64,000 nt of DNA from Acidobacteriaceae bacterium. Its GTDB lineage: Bacteria; Acidobacteriota; Terriglobia; Bryobacterales; Bryobacteraceae. The stretch is from positions 1 through 64,000 of the forward strand of contig JAFAMD010000066.1 of NCBI GenBank assembly GCA_019233755.1. The letters are read 5' to 3'. Below the pieces are notes generated by a model. It saw only the letters and a program-made list of their open reading frames with translations. It had not been told where the DNA came from and did not search any database. Position 1 is the stretch's first letter. Each line of letters begins with the position of its first letter. This document shows positions 19,817 to 27,530 of this stretch, piece after piece. The position numbers were made by a program, and so were the translations under genes.

Positions 19817-20806
19817 CTAGGCGATTACCAGAACGCCGCCCTGAGCCTTTTCGAGCTCCATAGCTCGCTCGAGCGCAAATATGGCTACTTCCGTCTGCGC
19901 ATTAGATGGCGGCTGAGTGGTCACACGTTGCAGCCACAGCCCGGGTTTGGTCAGAGCGGCCATCAATCCGCCCCGCCGCTTCGCGGCAAACCGGATCACT
20001 TCATAGCTCAGGCCCACAATCACCGGAAGAAGTGCGATTCTGGCAGCGAACTTCGCCCAGAAGTTGTCGACCGGCACGAAGGCGTAGCAGATCATCGCGA
20101 TAAGGAACACCACCACCAGGAAACTCGTGCCGCAGCGTGGGTGCCACGTTACGAACCGCTGCGCATTTTCCACCGTCACCGGTTGTCCGGATTCGAAGTT
20201 GAAAACCACTTTGTGTTCCGCGCCGTGATACTCGAATACCCTGTGCATTTCCTTCATGCGGGAGAGCAGGAACATGAAGCCGAGAAAGATCGCGATGCGA
20301 ATGATTCCATCCATCATGTTGATCGCGAACCGCCCGTTTACCGCCGTGAAATGCTTCCCGATCAGCGTCGCCAGATACAGCGGCACAAACTTATAGAGCG
20401 CGATCATGAACGCCAGCGAAAAGACGATCTGCAGCACCATGGCCCCGGATCCGGCTTCCTTCTTCTCGCCTCCCGCCGGCTTTCCCGTCGCTGCCTCCAT
20501 CGCGCGGTCCGCTGAGAACTTGAGCGCCCGCATCCCGAGCCACATGGCCGACCCGAGCGTCCCCAGACCGCGGAACACCGGAAGCTTGAAGATCGGGTAA
20601 CGGTCAGAAATCTTTGGCAGCGGACTCTCTTGCGTGACAAGCTGGCCATCCGCCCCGCGAACAGCAACGCAATAGCTGTGCGGGGTCCGCATCATCACGC
20701 CCTCCATGACGGCTTGTCCGCCGACCAGGGTCGTTTCTTCGCCGTTCTCGAGAACGGGAAGCATCTGAATGTGCGTAAACAGGCGCACCAAACCGCGCAG
20801 GTTCAA
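19817..20806 (-). CDS. DUF1385 family membrane protein
   Basis: 329 residues. The signature GGQAVMEGVMMRTPHSYCVAVR (about 29-50) and EYHGAEHKVVFNFESG place it in DUF1385, a conserved polytopic membrane family of unknown function that often precedes prfA. Several membrane segments are visible (MVLQIVFSLAFMIALYKF, IIRIAIFLGFMFLLS, SFLVVVFLIAMICYAFVPV, IALLPVIVGLSYEVI). The first ATG at 20806 is used; a start at the methionine near residue 15 is possible. Metal or ion transport has been suggested for relatives but is unproven. Confidence 0.9.
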   Translation of the reverse strand: MNLRGLVRLFTHIQMLPVLENGEETTLVGGQAVMEGVMMRTPHSYCVAVRGADGQLVTQESPLPKISDRYPIFKLPVFRGLGTLGSAMWLGMRALKFSADRAMEAATGKPAGGEKKEAGSGAMVLQIVFSLAFMIALYKFVPLYLATLIGKHFTAVNGRFAINMMDGIIRIAIFLGFMFLLSRMKEMHRVFEYHGAEHKVVFNFESGQPVTVENAQRFVTWHPRCGTSFLVVVFLIAMICYAFVPVDNFWAKFAARIALLPVIVGLSYEVIRFAAKRRGGLMAALTKPGLWLQRVTTQPPSNAQTEVAIFALERAMELEKAQGGVLVIA

Positions 20807-20945
20807 CGAAGGGATCTCCCCTACTAGTATATCCGGCTAAGCGGAGCCCTCCGCGGTGTTGTGCCACAGGTCTTTTGCCATACGTTTACAATGGCTTGGC
20901 GAGGGAGCGTGCTACGCTCGAACGGAAACTGGAGGTTTCGACGCA

Positions 20946-21494
20946 GTGCTCTACTTGAAGTCACTTCGCCGCCTGCTGGCGGCCTGCGGCTCGGCTTTGC
21001 TGTTCGCCTCTTGTGCCGTTCCCCAAAACGCGATCCCCCAGGTGGGTCAGCAAGCACCCGATTTTACGCTGCCTTCTCAGGACGGCACGCGGGTCAGCCT
21101 CAGCCAATATCGCGGCAAGTGGGTAGTGCTTTACTTCTACCCGAAGGACAACACGCCGGGATGCACTGTCGAAGCCCACAATTTCCAGCGCGATCTGCCG
21201 AAATATGGGCAATTGGACACCGTCATCCTCGGGGTTAGCGTCGACTCGAGCGACAGCCACAAGGCGTTCTGCGCCAAGCAAGGGCTGACATTCAAGCTGC
21301 TTGCCGACACTGACAAGAAGGTTGCACCGCTGTATGGCTCTTTGCGCAATATGGTTGGCTTCAAGATTGCGGCGCGCAATACCTTCCTGATCGATCCGCA
21401 AGGCAAAATCGTCAAGGTCTGGACCGGCGTCGATCCCAATCATCACAGCGAGAATGTTCTCGCGGCTTTGACGCCGCTTGAGAAGGGCAGTTGA
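20946..21494 (+). CDS. peroxiredoxin, BCP/PrxQ type, exported or lipid-anchored
   Basis: Thiol peroxidase of about 182 residues. The GTG at 20946, with GGAGG ten bases before, gives an N-terminal export signal (LRRLLAACGSALLFASCAVPQ) with a possible but imperfect lipobox cysteine; TTG/ATG frames reach back to 20856. The thioredoxin-fold core shows GQQAPDFTLPSQDG, VVLYFYPKDNTPGCTVEAHNF with the peroxidatic cysteine, and KAFCAKQGLTFKLLAD with a likely resolving cysteine. The second cysteine of Escherichia coli BCP, five residues after the first, is absent. It probably works in the periplasm against peroxides. Confidence 0.88.
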   Translation: MLYLKSLRRLLAACGSALLFASCAVPQNAIPQVGQQAPDFTLPSQDGTRVSLSQYRGKWVVLYFYPKDNTPGCTVEAHNFQRDLPKYGQLDTVILGVSVDSSDSHKAFCAKQGLTFKLLADTDKKVAPLYGSLRNMVGFKIAARNTFLIDPQGKIVKVWTGVDPNHHSENVLAALTPLEKGS

Positions 21495-21593
21495 AGCGTG
21501 GAGCGCCCGCCCGCCGGCTAATCACTATCCTTTTGGTTAGTGTCGATTAGCTTTACTGTATCTGAAGGAAGGTTCTGACTTGGAGTGGAAGCG

Positions 21594-21755
21594 ATGATAT
21601 ACATCGCGGTTGCCGTCGTAGTCGTAAAAAACAACCAAATCAGTCCCGTTAGCGCCCGCGAGCTGTCTCTAGAAAGCTTTTTGCATCCCATACACGGACT
21701 GATGTTGCACGCGTGGTTCCAGAGTCGGCCAGTTTCGTTTTGGAGCGCCGGTTAG
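21594..21755 (+). CDS. small ORF (53 aa) in front of the PfkB kinase gene
   Basis: The frame ATG 21594 to TAG 21755 encodes 53 residues with a hydrophobic start (MIYIAVAVVVVKNN) and no known domain. A GGAG lies eight bases before the ATG. The stop is four bases before the kinase ATG, an arrangement that fits coupling. The kinase start has no strong Shine-Dalgarno of its own. It may be a real leader or micro-protein, or chance in a 265-base gap. Confidence 0.28.
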   Translation: MIYIAVAVVVVKNNQISPVSARELSLESFLHPIHGLMLHAWFQSRPVSFWSAG

Positions 21756-21759
21756 TGCT

Positions 21760-22734
21760 ATGGAATCTCGCTCGGACGCTGCGGCCCGGGGTGTGCTGTG
21801 CTGCGGGAATCTCGTTTACGACACGCTGTTGAGGCCGGTTGATAATCTGAGCTGGGACGGCGGCGGCACTACCTTCGTCGAATCCATTGAATATCACGTG
21901 GGCGGTAACGGCGCGAATACCTCGCGGGCGCTGGGCCTCTTGGGGGTGCCCGTCCGGCTGCTCGGCGCAGTTGGCGATGACGAGCAGGGTCGCTTGATGC
22001 TTCGCACCCTCGCGCATTCGGGTGTGGATACGCGCTACGTCAATACCGTTGAAGCTCCCACTTCCGCCACCGTCGGATTCGTGAACTCGGCTGGCGAGCG
22101 CAAGTTCTTTCATTGTTTCGGCGCCAGCAAAGAAGCGTTGCCTGACCCCATCGAGTTCCATGCCGGGCTGTGCAGCGGCATGACGCATTTCCATCTGGCC
22201 AGTTTCTTTGTGCTGCCGCGTCTTCGCGCGCGGGGTCCGGACGTGCTGGTCCGGGCACGCGCCGCCGGCCTCACCACGTCCTTCGATACGAACTGGGACC
22301 CGGAGGCCGGCTGGATGAAAACGCTCGCGCCATGCCTGCCTTTTCTTGACATCCTCTTCATGAACGAAGCCGAAGCTCGCATGATTACTGGCTCTTCTGA
22401 TCCGCGAGCCGGTGCGGAGGCGGTGCTTGCCGGGGGATTACAGATCGCGGTCATGAAACTGGGCGTCCGCGGCTGCGCCATCTACACCGGAAATCAGGAG
22501 ATCCTTTGCCCGGCGTTTGACGTGCCGGCCAAGGACACCACCGGCGCCGGAGACTGCTTTGCGGCAGGTTTCCTGGCTGCTTGGATGGATGGCGCCTCAC
22601 TAGCCGAAGCGGGACAGTTCGCGAATGCCGTCGCCGCCCTGAGCGTGCAAAATATCGGGGCCGTCACAGGCGTTTTGTCTCGACCCGAGACGCATGCCTG
22701 GATGCGAACGACACCCGTCCGCGCCTTTCGTTGA
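21760..22734 (+). CDS. PfkB-family carbohydrate/nucleoside kinase
   Basis: ATP-dependent sugar kinase of the ribokinase family, 324 residues. The N-terminal signature region has VGGNGANTSRALGLLGVPVRLLGAVGDDEQG. The C-terminal signature AKDTTGAGDCFAAGFLAAW holds the catalytic aspartate and anion hole. LDILFMNEAEARMITG is also typical. The next gene, a TIM-barrel sugar isomerase on the same strand 33 bases on, suggests the two act on one sugar. Substrate is unknown. Confidence 0.9.
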   Translation: MESRSDAAARGVLCCGNLVYDTLLRPVDNLSWDGGGTTFVESIEYHVGGNGANTSRALGLLGVPVRLLGAVGDDEQGRLMLRTLAHSGVDTRYVNTVEAPTSATVGFVNSAGERKFFHCFGASKEALPDPIEFHAGLCSGMTHFHLASFFVLPRLRARGPDVLVRARAAGLTTSFDTNWDPEAGWMKTLAPCLPFLDILFMNEAEARMITGSSDPRAGAEAVLAGGLQIAVMKLGVRGCAIYTGNQEILCPAFDVPAKDTTGAGDCFAAGFLAAWMDGASLAEAGQFANAVAALSVQNIGAVTGVLSRPETHAWMRTTPVRAFR

Positions 22735-22767
22735 CCCGATTGGCTAAGATTTGGTCGAGGGTTGTTG

Positions 22768-23637
22768 ATGCTCGGTTTAGAAGAACTCGAAATCGGACTC
22801 ATGTTTTGGGCTGGTCCCAATGCCAGGAAAACGCTGCAGCACGTGAAACAATTCGGTTTACGTGCCGGTCAGTTGGGGTTCCCCGGCGAGTTACCCCTCG
22901 AGGGCGCGGCGGAGAAATGGGATCAGGCGCTTACGGCTGAGCAGTTCATCGTCGTCACGGCGGTGTGCAGTTACGTTGGCGAGGATTACTCCGACATTCC
23001 GTCTGTGCAGAGAACGGTTGGTCTCGTGCCGAGCGATACCAGGGCGGAGCGGGTCGCGCGAACCATGGCCGTTTCCGATGTTGCCCGCGAGCTCGGCCTC
23101 GATAGCGTGGCGTGCCATATCGGCTTTGTCACGCACGATTTCGGCTCCGCGAGTTATGAGGAAGTGCGCGACGTTGCCCGCGAGATCTGCGATTACTGCG
23201 CAAACAATGGCCAGTCGTTTACGCTCGAAACCGGACAGGAACCCGCCAAGGTGCTGCTCCGGTTTATCGAAGATGTGAACAGGCCGAATCTCAAAATCAA
23301 CTTCGATCCGGCGAACATGATCCTGTACGGAACCGGCGATCCGCTCGAAGCATTCGACGTTCTGGGCAAGCACGTGATCTCGGTCCACTGCAAGGACGGA
23401 GATTGGCCCTCGCTCGATCAGCCGCTGGCTCTAGGGATAGAGCGGCCTTTGGGGCAGGGCAGCGTCGACTTCCCGGCGTTCATCAAGAAGCTTAAAGAGT
23501 CTGGCTATCGCGGCATTCTGAGCATCGAGCGCGAGGCCTCCGACGAAGCGCAGCGCGACGGCGATATCCGGCAGGCGATCACGCTTCTCAAAAAGCTGAC
23601 CGGACGCGACGCCTCCGCATCATTGGCCGGACGATAG
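22768..23637 (+). CDS. sugar phosphate isomerase/epimerase (xylose-isomerase-like TIM barrel)
   Basis: 289 residues from the ATG at 22768, with GAGG seven bases upstream; a TTG at 22762 is also in frame. The metal site of the AP-endonuclease-2 / xylose isomerase-like barrel is visible: a glutamate in FTLETGQEPA, an aspartate in INFDPANMILYG, a histidine in ISVHCKDGDWP and a glutamate in ILSIEREASD. It probably isomerises or epimerises a sugar or cyclitol. It follows the PfkB kinase. Its last 18 bases overlap the end of the converging DUF4015 gene. Confidence 0.85.
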   Translation: MLGLEELEIGLMFWAGPNARKTLQHVKQFGLRAGQLGFPGELPLEGAAEKWDQALTAEQFIVVTAVCSYVGEDYSDIPSVQRTVGLVPSDTRAERVARTMAVSDVARELGLDSVACHIGFVTHDFGSASYEEVRDVAREICDYCANNGQSFTLETGQEPAKVLLRFIEDVNRPNLKINFDPANMILYGTGDPLEAFDVLGKHVISVHCKDGDWPSLDQPLALGIERPLGQGSVDFPAFIKKLKESGYRGILSIEREASDEAQRDGDIRQAITLLKKLTGRDASASLAGR

Positions 23638-24927
23638 CGCCTTGGCGGCCGTTTTCGGCTCTCGTATCGCATCCGCGGAGTAAAGGTTTCGGGGGTTCCA
23701 CAAGAGCCAGCCGTCCGAACCGAAACTTTCTGCTGCGTGAATCTGTTCCTGGATCTCCCTCGGCCCAAACTGGCGTTTGTCGAACGCGTAGTCCGCGAAG
23801 CCCTGCAGCCATGGGCGGAAGCGCACCGGGTCAAGATGCGTGCGTTCCTTGGCTCGATCGAGCGAGAAGCGAACAATTTCATACGGGTGACTGACGGGCT
23901 GGCGGAAGTTCGGTATGCCGTACATAAAACCGGACGGGTACAGCATGGGCGAAATGTAATCGAGAACCTGGGCAACGTCCTCGATGCGCTGGCCGATTCC
24001 TGTATCGCCCCTGTTCCAGCAGATGTAGCCGAATACGTCGGCTGCCAGGAATACGTTGTACGGTGTAAGCCGTTCGCGCGCTTCTTTCAGGAACGAGAGA
24101 ATCGTTCTGGGTCGCGATTCGTCCGTGCTGGGCTGGGAGAACTCCACGCCCTTCGCATCGGGGAACCGGACATAGTCGAACTGGATCTCATCAAAGCCGG
24201 CCTTGGCGGCATCCACCGCCAGATCGATGTTGTACTTCCGGACCTCCGGCAGAAATGGATCGCACCAGGTCAGCCCTTCCCGGTCCTTGAACACCTTTCC
24301 GTTTTGATGCACCGCGAGCTCCGGGCGCGCCGTGCCGAGGGCATTGTCTTTGAACGTGACAATTCGCGCGATTGTGTAGATCCCCTGTTTGTGAAGGCGT
24401 GCCAGCAACGCCGGCATGTCCGGAACCGTAATGACTTTTTGAGCGCCGATTGCCGTCGCGGTACTGACGCCGGTACGGTAACAGACATATCCCAGATCGC
24501 CCTTGATGTCGATGACCACGGCGTTCACAGGCGTATTCGCTGCCAGCCGCAGAATCGGCTCACGAACCGACGCCGTACCCACGCCCCAGAACGAAAGATA
24601 GACGGCGCGCGGCGTTATCGGCGCGAGCTGGAGTTTCAACGGTGTCGGCTCGTGAGCACCGATTGTGGCCTGCGCGCGCGTGTAGCCATACGCCCGCGCC
24701 CCAACAGCAGTACTCTCTGCCTGGATATGGAAAACGCCCGCCGCGTCCGTTCCGACCACCTGCGATCCGGCCGTGACAATCGCCCCCGCGATTGGCTTTC
24801 CGGTAACGGAGCTGACAACCTGCCCTGAAAAATCGGCTGCTTGAACAAGCGCTGTCGCGAGAAAAAGCAAGAAAAATCCCTTAAGCACTTTTCTCAGAGT
24901 ATCTGGTGAAGGTACTAGCGCCGTCAA
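23620..24927 (-). CDS. secreted putative glycoside hydrolase (DUF4015) with carboxypeptidase-like beta domain
   Basis: 435 residues. A signal peptide (VLKGFFLLFLATALVQA) precedes a short carboxypeptidase-regulatory-like beta-sandwich (FSGQVVSSVTGKPIAGAIVTAG). From about residue 105 comes the DUF4015 barrel: VNAVVIDIKGDLGYVCY, YTIARIVTFKDN, FDEIQFDYVRFPDAKG with candidate catalytic acids, and DYISPMLYPSGF. DUF4015 resembles GH13-like barrels, but its activity is not established. Probably acts outside the cytoplasm on a polysaccharide. Confidence 0.85.
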   Translation of the reverse strand: MTALVPSPDTLRKVLKGFFLLFLATALVQAADFSGQVVSSVTGKPIAGAIVTAGSQVVGTDAAGVFHIQAESTAVGARAYGYTRAQATIGAHEPTPLKLQLAPITPRAVYLSFWGVGTASVREPILRLAANTPVNAVVIDIKGDLGYVCYRTGVSTATAIGAQKVITVPDMPALLARLHKQGIYTIARIVTFKDNALGTARPELAVHQNGKVFKDREGLTWCDPFLPEVRKYNIDLAVDAAKAGFDEIQFDYVRFPDAKGVEFSQPSTDESRPRTILSFLKEARERLTPYNVFLAADVFGYICWNRGDTGIGQRIEDVAQVLDYISPMLYPSGFMYGIPNFRQPVSHPYEIVRFSLDRAKERTHLDPVRFRPWLQGFADYAFDKRQFGPREIQEQIHAAESFGSDGWLLWNPRNLYSADAIREPKTAAKALSSGQ

Positions 24928-24992
24928 GAGCCGCCGCTGCGGTTTTTATGTGCGGCACGCCATTTGTACGGCCTTTTTAGGCGCAGGTTAAT

Positions 24993-26144
24993 TCAGCTCT
25001 TCCAGGCGAGACGTAGGGTGCAGCCGAGAAACGCGGCCAGGCGCTCCGCTTCCTGCCCGGCCGCGCGGCGTACCCACACTGGCGTTTTGACGAACGGCTC
25101 GATGACGACTTCTACGCGGCTGCCTTTGATTTCATGGCGCCACGTGCCCTGCATTAATCCGTTCACCAGCAGGACCGGCGAAATCCAGCCCTGAGGCCTA
25201 TAAACGCGGCTCCGCAAATCACCGGGCAGCAGGTGCTCGGCGTGGCAGGATGCGCCGACCACGTACTGATCGAAGCCGGGTAGCAGGCGGACGGACCGGC
25301 TTGGTGGAAGGTCGCGCACCTCGCGAGCGTCGGCGGTGAGCATCCAGGCCTGCGCACCATCCAGCTCGACCGGCGACACCTCGTCGCCAAGCGAGGCAAT
25401 CCATTGCCGGGCGTTAGCCACGCCACCGCCGTTCCACCAGCGCGCGAGATCGTGATACGTGGCCGGACCATTCGCCTTGAGGAAGCGGCGCGCGACGGCG
25501 GATGGCGCCGCGTGCGGGCCGATTTTTGCATCACTGGCCGGCGGCGATGCCGCTCCCGCCAGCCAGGTGTCCGGGCGTGTGAAGCGGACCCGCTGGCCCA
25601 GGCTCGGTCCGAAGCACAGGCGGCCGGCGAATGCGGCCGGCCGCAGGACCGTGCCCCAACTGCTCTGCGTAATCTTGGCGCCGAATGCCGCCGATCCCGT
25701 GAGCCGTTCCACTTCCTTCCCCAGCTCTTCGCGCGTCATCACGCGACCGTCAAGTGCGGCTGCGACGGCATCCGTCAACTGATCGAGCTCCTCGAGCGTA
25801 ATCCCGAAATACTTCAACCACAATGCGGGCTTCAGATACCGCGGGCTGGTGCCGAGCGCGGCGTGCCACAGCGGTAGCTCGCTTGAGGGCAGCAGATGCA
25901 GCGTGCCCCGCATGGCCCAGGTCTTCACGAGCGTGCGGTCCTCCCACAGCGCAAGCTGAACGGCCCGCCGGTCGAGGTCTTCAACCCTGGCCCATACCGT
26001 CAGCTCGGCCGAGGACATCACCTGGGCGTGCAAGCCGCACAGTCGGCTGGCGACCGCGAGCATGCTGCCTGCAGGCGCGCGTTCATCGAGGTGATGGCGC
26101 CGGATGCGCCAGGCCGCCGCCTGTGGCCAGGTAAGCTTCAGCAT
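24993..26144 (-). CDS. winged-helix DNA-binding protein, AlkZ-like DNA glycosylase family (HTH_42)
   Basis: 383 residues. The order of motifs matches the winged-helix family that includes the DNA glycosylases AlkZ and YcaQ: AAAWRIRRHHLDERAP, RLCGLHAQVMSSAELTVWARV and KTWAMRGTLHLLPSSELPLW. Characterised members use a short Q-x-Q or Q-x-D catalytic motif; here the aligned residues are H39-A40-Q41. They excise bulky or crosslinked alkyl-purines, some as self-resistance to genotoxins. No antibiotic biosynthesis genes are visible nearby, so a general alkylation-repair role is the safer inference. Monocistronic in appearance, convergent with nothing. Confidence 0.75.
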   Translation of the reverse strand: MLKLTWPQAAAWRIRRHHLDERAPAGSMLAVASRLCGLHAQVMSSAELTVWARVEDLDRRAVQLALWEDRTLVKTWAMRGTLHLLPSSELPLWHAALGTSPRYLKPALWLKYFGITLEELDQLTDAVAAALDGRVMTREELGKEVERLTGSAAFGAKITQSSWGTVLRPAAFAGRLCFGPSLGQRVRFTRPDTWLAGAASPPASDAKIGPHAAPSAVARRFLKANGPATYHDLARWWNGGGVANARQWIASLGDEVSPVELDGAQAWMLTADAREVRDLPPSRSVRLLPGFDQYVVGASCHAEHLLPGDLRSRVYRPQGWISPVLLVNGLMQGTWRHEIKGSRVEVVIEPFVKTPVWVRRAAGQEAERLAAFLGCTLRLAWKS

Positions 26145-26235
26145 TCGCTAACATTATGCCCGCCAATCGTCTCGGTCGGCCGCATCGCGAAAGTGGCCGA
26201 ATCGATTTCTTGAAGTCCGTTTATTCTGAGGCTGT

Positions 26236-26646
26236 ATGGTAAATCGCCGAGTTCTCATCAAAACCGGAGCCGCGGCAATGATCTCTTCGCTGGTTGCCTC
26301 GGCGAACGACGCTGTCTCGCCGAACGTTCATCCGGTCCTTCAGCAGTCATTGCCGCCGGTCTCCCTCGACGGCTGGAACGCGACTGCGGTTGAGGTCAGT
26401 TATCCGCCTGGGGGCGCATCAAAGCCGCACCGTCACCCGGGGTTTGTTCTCGGCTACGTGCTCGAAGGCGAGGTACGCTTCCAACTGAAGGGAGAAAAGG
26501 AAGTCACGTATCGGGCCGGGCAAATGTTTTACGAGCCGCCCGGCAGCGTGCATATGGTCTCCTCGAACGCCGGTCCTGCCGAGCCTGCCAAACTTCTCGC
26601 GATTGTGTTTTCAGAGAAAGGAAGTCCGGTCACAATCCCCCTATGA
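26236..26646 (+). CDS. exported cupin-domain protein
   Basis: 136 residues with a basic N-terminus and hydrophobic stretch (MVNRRVLIKTGAAAMISSLVAS) that may be a Tat or Sec signal. The cupin motifs follow: SKPHRHPGFVLGYVLEGEVRFQL (metal-binding histidines and glutamate) and GQMFYEPPGSVHMVSSNAG (second histidine). Single-domain cupins of this kind are often dioxygenase-like or binding proteins of unknown substrate. Its stop overlaps the next gene's ATG by four bases, so it is coupled to the DoxX protein. Confidence 0.85.
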   Translation: MVNRRVLIKTGAAAMISSLVASANDAVSPNVHPVLQQSLPPVSLDGWNATAVEVSYPPGGASKPHRHPGFVLGYVLEGEVRFQLKGEKEVTYRAGQMFYEPPGSVHMVSSNAGPAEPAKLLAIVFSEKGSPVTIPL

Positions 26647-27083
26647 CTAATCCAAAGCAACTCCGTATCGCCGAACTGTGTATGCGGTGGGCGCTTGGTG
26701 CGACCTTTCTCTCCGCGGTTGCTGACCGGTTTGGCCTCTGGGGGCCGCCTGGATCGCGTTATGCCAGTTGGGGCGACTGGTCGCATTTCCTGAAGTACTC
26801 CGCACAGTTGAATTGGTTTCTCCCAGCTTCACTGCAAAATCCCGTCGCCTGGGGATCCACGCTTGCTGAGACCGTTTTCGGCCTGGCACTGATTGCGGGC
26901 TTCTATACGCGAATCGCCGCCTACGGTAGTGCCATTTTGTTAACGCTGTTCGCGCTTGCGATGACATTTGCGCTTGGAATCAAGGCGCCGCTGAACTACT
27001 CGGTATTTCCGGATGCCGCCGGCGCCCTGCTGCTTGCTCTGTGTTGCCGGCCTCATTCCAAACAAAGCAGAACGGATAAATAA
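26643..27083 (+). CDS. DoxX family membrane protein
   Basis: 146 residues with four predicted membrane helices (ALGATFLSAVADRFGLWG, NPVAWGSTLAETVFGLALIAGFYTR-type segment, AYGSAILLTLFALAMTFAL, AAGALLLALCC). LRIAELCMRWALGATFL and the ETVFGLALIAGF segment fit the DoxX/DoxD family, which includes quinone-linked and sulfur or redox-stress-related proteins. It starts within the cupin stop codon (ATGA), indicating a two-gene operon. Physiological role unknown. Confidence 0.82.
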   Translation: MTNPKQLRIAELCMRWALGATFLSAVADRFGLWGPPGSRYASWGDWSHFLKYSAQLNWFLPASLQNPVAWGSTLAETVFGLALIAGFYTRIAAYGSAILLTLFALAMTFALGIKAPLNYSVFPDAAGALLLALCCRPHSKQSRTDK

Positions 27084-27530
27084 AAATAAGCAACGATGAC
27101 TCACCTTGGACAGGATGAACTTGATCGAAAGAGGAACCGCTCACGTCCTATCTCACCAGAAGAACACAAAGAGTGCGATCACCAAAGGCAGGTGATCTAC
27201 AGGGATCGAGAAGAAAAAAACCCAAAAGTGAAGTAAAGGCCGACAGCTCGGAGTCTTGCCCGTCCGCGTTTTATAGTCCTGATAATGCGCTATGCGTAGA
27301 AGTGACCCATTTTGGCCGCGCAACTCGAGCCGACACGCGAGACAGTTCCTGCATCGTCGGCATACCGGACATTAAGTCCGAGTGGCTCGTTATCCGACCG
27401 CAATCTGGAAACAATGCCGATGCGGCTCAACGAGTTTAGATTTGAACCGTGCCTCAGCGATTCGTATTGCACCGAGCCGAATGGATTAAGCATTTTTATC
27501 AGGACTATCTCGTCGCTTACGACCGGGCCG
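27084..27530. other. 447-base gap with one doubtful small ORF
   Basis: Between the DoxX gene and the converging permease gene there is no established gene. A 46-residue, highly charged frame runs from the ATG at 27096 to TAA at 27236 (start MTHLGQDELDRKRNRS), with only a weak Shine-Dalgarno and no known domain. The rest (27237-27530) has short random-looking frames on both strands. No clear terminator or repeat was found. It may be the eroded remains of a gene. Confidence 0.35.

Noticed and set aside
21515..21551. Possible hairpin (CTAATC ... GATTAG) after the peroxiredoxin gene
   Set aside because: The stem has bulges and no U tract; too weak to call a terminator.
23737..24828. 363-codon open frame on the plus strand
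   Set aside because: It lies antisense to the DUF4015 glycosidase, whose domains are clear. Its protein is arginine-rich with no domain, as expected of a reverse-strand shadow in GC-rich DNA.
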